This document shows, piece by piece, positions 45,081 through 54,040 of a DNA stretch of 64,000 nucleotides; position 1 is the stretch's first letter, and the number at the start of each line of letters is the position of its first letter. The stretch covers positions 124,001 to 188,000 of the forward strand of contig JAEUVF010000008.1 of assembly GCA_016787265.1 (NCBI GenBank), given 5' to 3'. The stretch comes from Flavipsychrobacter sp. (GTDB lineage: Bacteria; Bacteroidota; Bacteroidia; Chitinophagales; Chitinophagaceae). The notes under the pieces are model-generated. The model was given only the letters and a program-made list of their open reading frames with translations. It was not told where the DNA came from and did not search any database. The translations under genes were made by a program, and so were the position numbers.

Positions 45081-46616
45081 TTAGTCGTTTACGTTTGGAT
45101 CAATTTTATTACTGATGTAGAGTGTGCCGATTACCAGGCAGATAGCTGCAATAAGAATCGGGTACCATAGTCCGACCAGCGCATCCTGCGTATAAATGGT
45201 AGTGAGCAGGGTGGCAATAAATGGGGTTAAACCACCAAAGACTCCGTTACCGATATGATAAGGGAGCGACATGCTGGTGTAGCGGATTTTGGTTGGGAAC
45301 AATTCAACCAGGAAGGCAGCTATCGGACCGTATACCATTGTAACAAAGAGTACCTGGATAAAGATCAGGAATACGAATTTCCAGTAGGTAGGATTGTCCA
45401 GTTTTTTTTCTGTGTAGCTAAGCTTTCCGGCAGCAGTAATTGTATTACGCAGGGTGTCGGTTTTGATTTCGGTGTAGGACATGCCAGTGTTGAAAGCATA
45501 GCGGGAGGAGGTGATTTTCAGGCTTGCGGATCCATCCGGCAATGGCCTGGTTTCGTGGTGAACGGAAGCAACAACAGGCATTTCCGTTCTCATTCGGTTA
45601 TGGATATCCGTTGCTGTCAGGAGTTCCTTGTAGATTGGCCGATAAGAAAATACTGCCAGCAGCATACCTGCCATCATGATCCACTTTCTGCCAACTTTAT
45701 CACTCCAGGATCCGAACAGAACAAAAAATGGAGTAGCGAAAACAATGGCCCAGATAAGGATGGTGCGGCTTTGGTCGAAATCAACCTTACAAACATTTTC
45801 GATGAAGGATTGAGCATAAAACTGTCCGGTATACCAAACAACTCCCTGGCCCATGGTGGCACCAAACAGTGCCAGCAAAACCATTTTCAGATTTGTTTTG
45901 TGACCAAAACTTTCTTTAAGTGGATTCACGGAAATCTTTCCTTCGGATTTCAGTTTGGCGAATAATGGCGATTCGTCCATTTTCATCCGGATATATATCG
46001 ACACTACTACCAATAGGATGGAGACCAGGAAAGGAATCCGCCAGCCCCAATCGTTAAATTTGCGAATGGAGACTGCGGGGTCGCTGTCGAGGCTATGTCT
46101 TGTCAGCAGAATTACACCAAGTGACACGAAGAGTCCGAGTGTGGCAGTTGTCTGGATCCAGGAAGTGAAGTAACCTCTTCTGTTTGCAGGCGCGTGTTCT
46201 GCTACATAAGTTGCCGCACCACCATATTCTCCTCCTAGCGCCAATCCTTGCAGCAACCGCAGAATCAACACCAGGATCGGTGCAGCAAATCCAATTGTTT
46301 CATAAGAAGGGATTAGTCCGATTGCGAAGGTGGAGCCTCCCATTAATACAAGAGTTAGAAGAAAGGTATATTTTCTGCCAATGAGGTCTCCAAGGCGACC
46401 AAAGACCAGGGCGCCAAAGGGGCGAACAATAAAACCTGCTGCAAAAGTGGCCAGGGTGCTCAGCAGTGCAGCTGTAGGATTGGTGTTCGGAAAAAACTGG
46501 CTGGCAATTACAGTGGCAAGACTTCCAAAAATGTAGAAATCATACCATTCGATCAGGGTGCCTACGGACGAGGCACCAATAACTTTCCAGATACCCTTGT
46601 TAGTTGGTTGAGACAT
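45081..46616 (-). CDS. MFS transporter of the metabolite:H+ symporter (MHS) family
   Basis: 511 residues with 12 helices and a periplasmic insert of about 100 residues after helix 8 that is unusual for the family. The N-terminus GTLIEWYDFYIFGSLA and FGRLGDLIGRKYTFLLT are MHS (ProP/KgtP-like) signatures, as is LQGLALGGEYGGAATYVAEHAP. MHS proteins carry small carboxylates or osmolytes. Its operon partners and acs suggest acetate or another short acid, which is inference. It is the first gene of the minus-strand unit running down to the receiver. Confidence 0.88.
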   Translation of the reverse strand: MSQPTNKGIWKVIGASSVGTLIEWYDFYIFGSLATVIASQFFPNTNPTAALLSTLATFAAGFIVRPFGALVFGRLGDLIGRKYTFLLTLVLMGGSTFAIGLIPSYETIGFAAPILVLILRLLQGLALGGEYGGAATYVAEHAPANRRGYFTSWIQTTATLGLFVSLGVILLTRHSLDSDPAVSIRKFNDWGWRIPFLVSILLVVVSIYIRMKMDESPLFAKLKSEGKISVNPLKESFGHKTNLKMVLLALFGATMGQGVVWYTGQFYAQSFIENVCKVDFDQSRTILIWAIVFATPFFVLFGSWSDKVGRKWIMMAGMLLAVFSYRPIYKELLTATDIHNRMRTEMPVVASVHHETRPLPDGSASLKITSSRYAFNTGMSYTEIKTDTLRNTITAAGKLSYTEKKLDNPTYWKFVFLIFIQVLFVTMVYGPIAAFLVELFPTKIRYTSMSLPYHIGNGVFGGLTPFIATLLTTIYTQDALVGLWYPILIAAICLVIGTLYISNKIDPNVND

Positions 46617-46705
46617 AGCGAAGCAATCTTATTGCTACATATTACGTAATCCTGATAAGTATACAAATTACTCATCGCCAAATGTAAATTAGTATAGCTA
46701 GCCGC

Positions 46706-47125
46706 TTATTTTCTGAAACGTTCCCAGCGGATCACCATGAATTTATCTCCAAGTTCTGTAATCATGCAGCCTGATTTGTGAAGGGAGGCCGGATCCTGAA
46801 GGAATTGAATCAGTTCGGCATGGGAGAGCACCTTATAGGCTGGTCGGTAGGAGGGAGATGGGGGTAGTTGAAGATTGGCTTTTTTTATCCAGTTATGAAC
46901 CGATGCGTGGCTGATGCCGAGCAATCGTTCAACTTCACGCAGGGAAACGCCTTCCAGGTATAATTGAAGTGCTTTGATTACGTAATAAGGGTCGATGGAT
47001 TTCCCTTTTTTGAAAACAGTGAAGAAATAATGGCAGGCCTTACAATGGTATCGTTGCCGGCCTTTGACAATGCCGCTTTTGATGGGTTTGGGGGTGGAAC
47101 AGCGCGGACAGGTAACGGGTTTCAT
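46706..47125 (-). CDS. InsA-like zinc-ribbon/HTH protein, possible domesticated regulator
   Basis: 139 residues. The N-terminal zinc ribbon has Cys6, Cys9, Cys28 and Cys31 (CPRC ... CKAC) and resembles InsA of IS1. A helix-turn-helix (about 59-82) follows: VSLREVERLLGISHASVHNW. The C-terminal 55 residues (SHAELIQFLQDP, MVIRWERF) are unlike a transposase. There is no InsB/DDE gene next to it, no terminal inverted repeats and no target duplication. It is divergent from acs with 86 bases between the starts. A role as regulator of acs is inferred from this. Confidence 0.7.
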   Translation of the reverse strand: MKPVTCPRCSTPKPIKSGIVKGRQRYHCKACHYFFTVFKKGKSIDPYYVIKALQLYLEGVSLREVERLLGISHASVHNWIKKANLQLPPSPSYRPAYKVLSHAELIQFLQDPASLHKSGCMITELGDKFMVIRWERFRK

Positions 47126-47153
47126 GAATAAATATACCAAATTACCAAACTTT

Positions 47154-47187
47154 GTTGATTTTTGGCCAAACAACTTTTCTACTTTTA
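47154..47187 (+). promoter_or_regulatory. acs promoter region with TTTGGCCAAA palindrome
   Basis: TTTGGCCAAA (47161-47170) is a perfect ten-base palindrome, flanked by GTTG and CAAC. A possible -33 TTG at 47155 and a -7-like TACTTTTA at 47180-47187 (one mismatch) straddle it with 22 bases between. The position between the two elements suits a repressor or activator site shared with the divergent InsA-like gene. Confidence 0.4.
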
Positions 47188-47211
47188 AAGCTGCAAACAA
47201 AACGATGCCAT

Positions 47212-49125
47212 ATGTCATATCCTTATCAGATCAAGTCGTTCGAGGAATATAAGTCGGTTTATAATAGAAGTGTCATGGATCCGGAGGGGTTCTGGGGGGA
47301 TATTGCCGGTCATTTTTACTGGCGGAAGCGATGGGATAAAGTGTTGGACTGGAATTTCAAGGATCCCAAAGTTGAATGGTTTATTGGGGGGCGGTTGAAT
47401 ATAACTGAAAACTGTCTCGATCGTCACCTTGGATCTTTAGGAAACAAGCCGGCTATTATCTGGGAGCCCAATGATCCGGAGGAACATCACCGCGTATTAA
47501 CGTATCGGGAACTTCATACCAAAGTGGTTCAGTTTGCCAATGTATTGAAGAATAATGGCGTTCAGAAGGGGGATCGGGTTTGTCTGTATATGGGCATGGT
47601 TCCTGAGCTGGCAATTGCCGTCTTGGCTTGTGCAAGAATTGGCGCTATTCATTCCGTAATATTTGGGGGCTTTAGTGCGCAGAGTATTGCCGATCGTTTG
47701 ATGGATGCACAGGCGGAATACGTAATTACCTGTGACGGCGCTTATCGGGGTAATAAAGAGATTCCTTTAAAATCGGTAATTGACGATGCCCTGGTTCAGT
47801 GTCGTTTTATTAAACGGGTGATTGTTTTAACCCGTACCCGTACTCCGGTTTCTATGATCAAAGGTCGTGATGTTTGGTGGGAAGATGAGATCAGGAAAGT
47901 TGAGACCATGGGCAATCCTGATTGTCCGGCTGAAGAGATGAATTCAGAAGACCCCCTGTTCATTCTGTATACTTCTGGCTCAACCGGCAAACCCAAGGGC
48001 GTTGTTCATACCTGTGCCGGTTATATGGTATACACCAATTATACTTTTGTCAACACATTTCAATACCAGCCGGGTGATATCCATTTTTGCACCGCCGATA
48101 TTGGATGGATTACAGGTCACAGTTATATTGTTTACGGTCCGTTGAGTGCGGGCGCTACCACCTTATTGTTTGAAGGAATTCCAACCTGGCCGGATGCAGG
48201 TCGATTCTGGGAGGTTGTTGATAAATACAAAGTAAATGTCCTTTATACGGCACCAACAGCCATTCGCTCCTTAATGGGCTTTGGTCTGGGACCTTTGCAG
48301 GGAAAACAGCTGAATTCGCTGAGGGTGTTGGGTACAGTTGGTGAGCCGATTAATGAAGAGGCCTGGCATTGGTACAATGAAAACATTGGAAAAGGCAACT
48401 GTCCGATAGTAGATACCTGGTGGCAGACAGAAACAGGGGGAGTCCTGATCAGCAATATGGCCGGAGTTACTCCAGCCAAACCAAGTTATGCAACCTTACC
48501 AATGCCTGGAATACAGCCGGTATTGGTGGATGAAAACGGGAAAGAAATCACAGGTAATAATGTTAGTGGTAATCTATGTATTCGTTTTCCCTGGCCATCC
48601 ATCATCCGGACTACTTACGGAGATCATGAGCGTTGCAGAACGAATTATTTCTCGGCTTATGAGAATATGTATTTTACCGGAGATGGTTGTTATCGGGATG
48701 ATGAAGGTAACTATCGTATTACCGGTCGTGTGGATGATGTGCTGAATGTGAGTGGTCACCGTATTGGTACGGCCGAAGTGGAAAACGCTATAAACATGCA
48801 CGCAGGTGTAGTGGAAAGTGCTGTAGTTGGTTATCCGCATGATATCAAAGGGCAGGGCATTTATTGCTTTGTAATTTTCCAGGGCTCTCATGGAGATGAA
48901 AACCTGAACCGCCAGGATATCACGCAAACGGTCAGCCGAATTATTGGCCCCATTGCGAAACCCGATAAAATTCAGTTTGTTCCAGGTTTGCCAAAAACAC
49001 GGAGTGGAAAGATTATGCGCCGGATACTGCGTAAGATTGCTGAGGGAGAAATGGAGAATCTGGGAGATACAAGTACATTACTGGATCCTGGTGTGGTGGA
49101 TGAAATTAAGAAAGGAAAGCTTTAA
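47212..49125 (+). CDS. acs: Acetate--CoA ligase (acetyl-CoA synthetase)
   Basis: Activates acetate to acetyl-CoA through acetyl-AMP, 637 residues. It has FGGFSAQSIADRLMDAQ, the AMP-binding loop LYTSGSTGKPKG, DTWWQTETGG, the hinge GRVDDVLNVSGHRIGTAEVE, and the C-terminal PKTRSGKIMRRILRK with the lysine that is acetylated in known Acs. The start at 47212 (MSYPYQIKSFEEYK) is the natural one; the frame is open 20 codons further but overlaps the promoter. An intrinsic terminator lies about 30 bases behind the stop, inside the convergent gene. Confidence 0.97.
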   Translation: MSYPYQIKSFEEYKSVYNRSVMDPEGFWGDIAGHFYWRKRWDKVLDWNFKDPKVEWFIGGRLNITENCLDRHLGSLGNKPAIIWEPNDPEEHHRVLTYRELHTKVVQFANVLKNNGVQKGDRVCLYMGMVPELAIAVLACARIGAIHSVIFGGFSAQSIADRLMDAQAEYVITCDGAYRGNKEIPLKSVIDDALVQCRFIKRVIVLTRTRTPVSMIKGRDVWWEDEIRKVETMGNPDCPAEEMNSEDPLFILYTSGSTGKPKGVVHTCAGYMVYTNYTFVNTFQYQPGDIHFCTADIGWITGHSYIVYGPLSAGATTLLFEGIPTWPDAGRFWEVVDKYKVNVLYTAPTAIRSLMGFGLGPLQGKQLNSLRVLGTVGEPINEEAWHWYNENIGKGNCPIVDTWWQTETGGVLISNMAGVTPAKPSYATLPMPGIQPVLVDENGKEITGNNVSGNLCIRFPWPSIIRTTYGDHERCRTNYFSAYENMYFTGDGCYRDDEGNYRITGRVDDVLNVSGHRIGTAEVENAINMHAGVVESAVVGYPHDIKGQGIYCFVIFQGSHGDENLNRQDITQTVSRIIGPIAKPDKIQFVPGLPKTRSGKIMRRILRKIAEGEMENLGDTSTLLDPGVVDEIKKGKL

Positions 49126-50362
49126 GCGAAGCAATCAATTCTTCGCGCATAACCCGGATCTGTTGAAAAGCGGATCCGGGTATTTTTTTTAGTTCCAGCT
49201 GAAACTTAAGTTTCAGCAAATAGGGAGCGCATTTCCAGGACATCAACCCGAATAAAACACTCAGGATGAAAACAATTATTGCTGCAAATAAGGAGTGACC
49301 AAGAGTGACTGCCAGAAATACCAGTATAATCCAGCAGAGATCCAGCAAGGCTGCGGAGGCAACGAGGATCCAGGAATAGAAATCAATTCGGGTAACCTTT
49401 GTATCGGCAATCCATTTTGCCAGAAAGAGGGGTGGGGCATGTAGTAAAAGTCCCGGTACCGCGAGAATCCCATAAACGACCGGATATTTGTTGAAAGCTG
49501 TTAATGAAGAGGCTGTAAGAAATTCTTCTTTTAACTGGTATTGCTTTATCAGGTGTCTGTATGACCGGAAGGTATCCAGTTGCATTTCATGAATCGCACT
49601 AAAGTTCCTGCTGATTGATTTTTCCATTTGCCATTGTGCTTCGGGCTCTGCCATTTGATATTTGCTGTCGGTTCTAAGCAATGACAGCAGTTGGAAGAGT
49701 TCAGTCGCACAGGATGCTGGCACCTGAATGGTTAGCTCTTTTATGGCATCAAACGCGGTATCAGTTAGTTTGCGAACTGCCTGGGCAGCGTTTGCCTGGT
49801 AATAGGAATAAAAGACTGTAGTTTCTACAGGAGCTCCAGCTTTTACCCATACTGTACTAAACAATGCAGTTGGATGGCTGTAATGAAATCCAACAGGTAC
49901 GATAGGAAGTGAAGTATGCTGATTTTTTTGGAGTGCCTGAAAAGCCAGGCGGAAAGTGCCTTTTTTAAAAGGCAGCAGGTGATATTCAACATGGCTAAAT
50001 CCTTCAGGAAAAAACAATACCAGTTCTCCTTTTTTCAACAGGTTGAGGGCGATTTCAAAACTATCATCATTAACACCCAGGGAAGAACGGTTATATTGGT
50101 GATGATGGATAGGATGCATGTGTAATGCATTCAGGATTCTGTGGATAAACCGGTTTCTAAAAATATCTCCCCTGGCAAAAAAATGAATCGGTCTGTTAAT
50201 TAATAATCCCATCAATGCAGCATCCATTAAAGAGCCGGGGTGATTGGCGATCAGGATGGCTGGACCCTCAGTTGGAATGCCAGCTCTGTTCAGGAAATGA
50301 ATTCTCCTGTAAAAAATCCTTGTAGCCAGGATCATGAGCAATTTTACCAGCCTGTATAACAT
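49106..50362 (-). CDS. PlsC-like lysophospholipid acyltransferase family protein
   Basis: 418 residues, predicted to move acyl chains onto glycerophosphate or lysophospholipid at the inner membrane. Motif I reads NHPGSLMDAAL (His41, Asp47), a His-x5-Asp form seen in this subfamily, against the usual His-x4-Asp. Motif III is FFPEGFSHVEY and PIVPVG follows. Two C-terminal membrane helices lie at about 325-375. Its last 20 bases overlap the 3' end of acs, and its end contains the acs terminator. The precise substrate is unknown. Confidence 0.85.
   Translation of the reverse strand: MLYRLVKLLMILATRIFYRRIHFLNRAGIPTEGPAILIANHPGSLMDAALMGLLINRPIHFFARGDIFRNRFIHRILNALHMHPIHHHQYNRSSLGVNDDSFEIALNLLKKGELVLFFPEGFSHVEYHLLPFKKGTFRLAFQALQKNQHTSLPIVPVGFHYSHPTALFSTVWVKAGAPVETTVFYSYYQANAAQAVRKLTDTAFDAIKELTIQVPASCATELFQLLSLLRTDSKYQMAEPEAQWQMEKSISRNFSAIHEMQLDTFRSYRHLIKQYQLKEEFLTASSLTAFNKYPVVYGILAVPGLLLHAPPLFLAKWIADTKVTRIDFYSWILVASAALLDLCWIILVFLAVTLGHSLFAAIIVFILSVLFGLMSWKCAPYLLKLKFQLELKKIPGSAFQQIRVMREELIASLKAFLS
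49152..49190 (+). terminator. Intrinsic terminator of acs, inside the convergent coding region
   Basis: Arms ACCCGGATC (49152-49160) and GATCCGGGT (49173-49181) pair perfectly over nine bases and are followed by A and a run of eight T. On the other strand the same bases encode the C-terminus of the acyltransferase. Confidence 0.8.
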
Positions 50363-50378
50363 GAATTACAATAATAAA

Positions 50379-50409
50379 AAAAGACCGCCACTATTGGTGA
50401 CGGTCTTTT
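50379..50409. terminator. Symmetric terminator between the T9SS cargo gene and the acyltransferase gene
   Basis: Arms AAAAGACCG (50379-50387) and CGGTCTTTT (50401-50409) pair perfectly around a 13-base loop. The A-tract and T-tract make it usable on both strands; its function is probably to end the minus-strand cargo transcript. Confidence 0.7.
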
Positions 50410-50426
50410 CATGTTGACAGTAATTC

Positions 50427-53111
50427 TTACTGGATAAAGAATTGTAAGGTCTGACGTTCGTTATTGATTGATGTCGTAATGAAGTAGCTGCCTTTCTGCA
50501 ATGCGTCTACATTGATTTTAGCGCGACTATCGGAACCGAATGTTATTTGTTCCTGACGTACGATTCCACCAACTGCATTATAGATAGTGATCGTTACTTT
50601 TTTGTTGCTCCAGCTTCCGTTCTCAATGGTCAGTGGCATTTTACCTGAGCTTGGGTTCGGGAAGAGACGAATGCCTTTAAGGGCAACTTCGCTGTTGGAT
50701 ACTCTGATCACTTCACTGTAGCTGAATTTACCATCACGGTCGGTTTGTTTGATCCGGTAATAAGCGGAACCAGACAGTGGATTTGTGTCTTTATAGCTAT
50801 AAAGTGAAATACTTGTTGTATTACCTACACCCGCTACATTACCAATGGTAGTGAAGTTCTGACCATCTGCAGAGCGTTCAATAGTGTATTCTTCATTATT
50901 TACTTCCAGGGAAGTGCTCCAGTTAAGCTCAACAGAACCATTGAAATAACGACCTGTAAAGCTCAGCCAGGTTACAGGCAGCGGGTTAGCGATTGGATCG
51001 ATGGTGCTTAGTGTAAATACAGGATCACCGGAGCTTACATTTGAAACACTGGAGCTGGCGGAAGAAACATAAGATACTCCTCCTACATTCTGCAAACCTC
51101 CGTTTCCGATCAGTTGCCAGAATCCTGGGAAGTCCCATGCTGTTACTCCAATCGTTGTAGGATCGGTTACACCACTTCTGCTGGCTTCATATGATAACCA
51201 GATTCGGGGACCCGGAGTAGTTGCTCCCTGTTGGTCTAAAATCCAGTATTCTGCATCACTTATTTTCAGTTGAGGTGGGTTCAAAGGTGATTGCTGATCA
51301 ATGGGGTAGATTGGATGTGGATTGTTTCTAACGTACTGAGCGAGATAGGTTGCGCCTGGAATGTTAGAATTAAATCCAGAACCACTAATGTGAATTGGTG
51401 CAAATATGCCTTCATCGCCTGTCGGAAAAGTGAAGGCAGAAATTCCAGTTCTTAGAACTGGTCCGTCTATATGGCTATTTGCACTACCACCTTGAGCAAA
51501 AATTCCATTTAAGGCAATGTTTAAGATGTTGGTAGTAGTGGTGGCTATAACTCCACCATTAAATGAAATTACTTGCCCAAGCACATCTAATACAACTGGA
51601 GAATTGAGCGTAATTGGCCCAGGTGCTGTCTTTATCAATGAAATATTTCCATTGATATGGGAAGTAGTTCCTGTTGCTAATGAAACTGTTTGGGGGTTTG
51701 CTCCAGTAAATTCTAAATGAACACCAATAGCCCATGGTTTAGCTCCGGTCTGTATTGATAAGTCTCCCCCAACGGATACGAACGATTGATTGGTAAGACT
51801 TCCGCCGATCGCGTTTAAGTATCCGGCATTTATGGTAAGATTATTTGAAACTGCGAGGCGATCACCAAGTTCAATATTTAAACTACCATCAGTACTAGTA
51901 TTGTTTAAGATCACATTAAAAAAAGTAGTTGTTCCATTTTGTGCACTGTTGCCAAAAGAATAAAATCGATTCACCGCAGATGCGAAGGCTACTGTTCCAT
52001 TGTTTGCATTAAAAGTTCCAGAGTTGTTGAAATTCCCCTGAAAAGTCATTGTGTTTGATGGAGCATTAAATGTTGTATTTGCTCCTATATTGAAATTGTT
52101 GAAATTCCACACAACGGCATCATTGTCAGGAAAATTGATAGTTCCCTGGGTGATGTTAAGGGTGTTATTGCTTAACAAATTGAAATTAATCAGATTGCTG
52201 GGTAAATCCGTTACAAAAGAAACCTGACTGGCTGGAGTTGACTTGTTAATAGTAGTTGTTCCGGAAAGTGTAGTAATAAATGGAGCATTAACAGTAACAA
52301 TTGCATTTGATGCGCCATTTAAGGTTAAATTGGTTTGTGCACCATCGAATGAAGAACCTACGGTGAGGTTTCTTCCAACCAAAAGCGAGCCGTTAGAACC
52401 ACTACTGATCACGCCGTCAACAAGGTTTAAGTCATTGGTTACAACTACCTGATCACTTGATCCAATTACTAAATTATTAGAAGTTTGACTTTTTTGAAGA
52501 ACGAGATTATAAAAAGTAGTAGTTCCAGGCAATGCTCCGTTATTGTTGATGGAAGTATGTGTTGATCCACTTAGTGTAATAGTGCTCGTGCCTGCATTAA
52601 ACGTACCACCATTGATGATAGCCATATTCGCTCCAAATGACAAATTTCCGTTTGCAGAAAATGTACCGGTGCTAACCGTAAAGTTGTTGCCAACTGATGA
52701 ACTGGTAGCTCCAGTAGTCACTGAACCTCCATTAATAGTTAAAAACCCACCAATCGAAGACACATCTGGTAATACTATATTACCAGTAGACATGATCACA
52801 TCATATCTGATGGTAAAAGTAGTTGTGCTACCCGGGCTGATTGTTCCGGTATAGCCAGATGGAATAAGGATGTTGTTGACAGTAATGGAAGGTAGATCAA
52901 GTAAGCAGTTTGCGTTACTTCCATTATCAAAAATAGCTGTTTGATTAAATAGTGGAGCACCTGCACCTCCCGGACCACCGGAAGTAGTTGACCAGTTGGC
53001 AGCATTAGACCAGTTGCCGCTGGCTCCAGGTGCAACCCAGAATTTATTTTGCGCCATAGCACCAACTGAAACAAATAAGAGTAGGATTGTGAAATGTACA
53101 AGTCTTCTCAT
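50427..53111 (-). CDS. Large secreted adhesin-like protein with T9SS type A sorting domain
   Basis: About 894 residues with a signal peptide (RRLVHFTILLLFVSVGAMAQ). The start at 53111 is chosen for this reason; two ATG upstream are in frame. Residues about 25-560 are low-complexity Asn/Thr/Gly/Ser-rich repeats of the form LxINGGxFNAGTSTITLSG, as in beta-helix surface proteins. A fibronectin-like region (about 745-830) has WLSFTGRYFNGSVELNWSTS. The final 80 residues are the type IX secretion signal (RLFPNPSSG, then YNAVGGIVRQEQ, and KGSYFITT). It is the visible T9SS cargo in this window. The DNA of the repeat region is AT-rich. Confidence 0.88.
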   Translation of the reverse strand: MRRLVHFTILLLFVSVGAMAQNKFWVAPGASGNWSNAANWSTTSGGPGGAGAPLFNQTAIFDNGSNANCLLDLPSITVNNILIPSGYTGTISPGSTTTFTIRYDVIMSTGNIVLPDVSSIGGFLTINGGSVTTGATSSSVGNNFTVSTGTFSANGNLSFGANMAIINGGTFNAGTSTITLSGSTHTSINNNGALPGTTTFYNLVLQKSQTSNNLVIGSSDQVVVTNDLNLVDGVISSGSNGSLLVGRNLTVGSSFDGAQTNLTLNGASNAIVTVNAPFITTLSGTTTINKSTPASQVSFVTDLPSNLINFNLLSNNTLNITQGTINFPDNDAVVWNFNNFNIGANTTFNAPSNTMTFQGNFNNSGTFNANNGTVAFASAVNRFYSFGNSAQNGTTTFFNVILNNTSTDGSLNIELGDRLAVSNNLTINAGYLNAIGGSLTNQSFVSVGGDLSIQTGAKPWAIGVHLEFTGANPQTVSLATGTTSHINGNISLIKTAPGPITLNSPVVLDVLGQVISFNGGVIATTTTNILNIALNGIFAQGGSANSHIDGPVLRTGISAFTFPTGDEGIFAPIHISGSGFNSNIPGATYLAQYVRNNPHPIYPIDQQSPLNPPQLKISDAEYWILDQQGATTPGPRIWLSYEASRSGVTDPTTIGVTAWDFPGFWQLIGNGGLQNVGGVSYVSSASSSVSNVSSGDPVFTLSTIDPIANPLPVTWLSFTGRYFNGSVELNWSTSLEVNNEEYTIERSADGQNFTTIGNVAGVGNTTSISLYSYKDTNPLSGSAYYRIKQTDRDGKFSYSEVIRVSNSEVALKGIRLFPNPSSGKMPLTIENGSWSNKKVTITIYNAVGGIVRQEQITFGSDSRAKINVDALQKGSYFITTSINNERQTLQFFIQ

Positions 53112-53282
53112 GGTAGAGTATTTGTGATAAAATGTATTCATGGATAACACAGTTTTGAAAATGACTAAATAACCATAGTGTAATACACCTGGTTACGGTT
53201 TAGAAATTAGTCTTAAATAGAAATTTGGAAAACTGTGGTTATTCCGAAGGATTTGGAAGACTAGACGAAAGCACAAACAAAA

Positions 53283-53307
53283 ATAGTCATATCCAAGATA
53301 TGACTAT
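53283..53307 (-). terminator. Intrinsic terminator of the small L,D-transpeptidase gene
   Basis: Arms ATAGTCATATC and GATATGACTAT pair perfectly over 11 bases around CAA. On the minus strand a run of five T follows. It lies 33 bases behind the stop of the minus-strand gene at 53340. The rest of the 228-base gap to the cargo gene shows nothing further. Confidence 0.7.
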
Positions 53308-53339
53308 AATTTTAACTAATTTATTTATTCCCAGTATTT

Positions 53340-53897
53340 TTACTTACGGATGGTTACTTTGGTTCCAATGGGTATCATTTCAAATAATTCATCCATTTCT
53401 GACCGTTTCAGGCTTACACAGCCATTGGTCCAGTTCTGGAAGTAATCTACTGCCATGTCATCCCGCATCCAGGTACCATGAATGGCGATGCCATTTCCGA
53501 TGCCTTTATTCTTGGGAATCAGGCCTTTAGCTTTTCTTTCTTTGTATTTTGCCCAATCGGCAGGAGTGGGGTAATCCAGCAACATAATCTTTCCCCATTT
53601 ATCATGCGGCCGCTTGGAGACGATTTTGTATTCTCCTTCGGGTGTTTTACGGTCACCTTCCCACATTTTATCGTCCAGGGTTTTTTCACCAAAAACCACA
53701 GGATAAGTGGCAAACCACCCTTCATCATCAAAAATACTCAGTTCATAGTCGGTTTTATCCACCAGAATGCGGGGCGTGCCATTCAATTCGGAGTTCAACC
53801 GGTTAAATCGGACTTTCCGGTAATTATGACCGGAAAAGGAGAGCAGGCCAACGGTGCACAAGGCCAGCAAGGATACGGATACACGTGAGAGCTGCAT
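53340..53897 (-). CDS. L,D-transpeptidase of the YkuD family
   Basis: 185 residues with a signal peptide or anchor (about 1-22). The YkuD core starts RILVDKTDYELSIFDDEG, then GDRKTPEGEYKI. The catalytic end is GIAIHGTW (His140) followed by NWTNGCVSLKRSEMDEL (Cys160). This is the usual ErfK/YbiS/YcfS/YnhG-like layout and differs from the YkuD_2 protein at 24193. The predicted job is peptidoglycan 3-3 crosslinking or related editing in the periplasm. It is monocistronic with its own terminator. Confidence 0.9.
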   Translation of the reverse strand: MQLSRVSVSLLALCTVGLLSFSGHNYRKVRFNRLNSELNGTPRILVDKTDYELSIFDDEGWFATYPVVFGEKTLDDKMWEGDRKTPEGEYKIVSKRPHDKWGKIMLLDYPTPADWAKYKERKAKGLIPKNKGIGNGIAIHGTWMRDDMAVDYFQNWTNGCVSLKRSEMDELFEMIPIGTKVTIRK

Positions 53898-54001
53898 ATA
53901 ATTGATTTTTGTAAACTAGCTTCAACGGTTAGATTATCACAAAAACGTTGCCCATTATTCATTTATTTCGACTGTGGATAAACTTTGGAAAAACTTAACA
54001 G

Positions 54002-54025
54002 AAAAGCCCCGAATTCGGGGCTTTT
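54002..54025. terminator. Perfect 24-base palindromic terminator
   Basis: Arms AAAAGCCCCG and CGGGGCTTTT around AATT form a fully symmetric palindrome with A- and T-tracts. It lies 15 bases behind the BON-LysM gene stop on the minus strand and would end that transcript; it could also work on the plus strand. Confidence 0.8.
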
Positions 54026-54040
54026 CTTGTTTATAATCAA

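Noticed and set aside
45255..45965. 236-residue plus-strand frame antisense to the MHS transporter
   Set aside because: The true gene on the other strand has family signatures throughout; this frame shows none and is explained by the codon bias of its complement.
46706..47125. Complete IS1-type insertion sequence
   Set aside because: Only an InsA-like part exists. There is no catalytic InsB frame, no terminal inverted repeat pair and no target-site duplication visible.
50427..53111. Several plus-strand frames of 60-100 residues inside the T9SS cargo gene
   Set aside because: Val/Pro/Thr-rich frames that mirror the Asn/Thr/Gly repeats of the real protein on the other strand.
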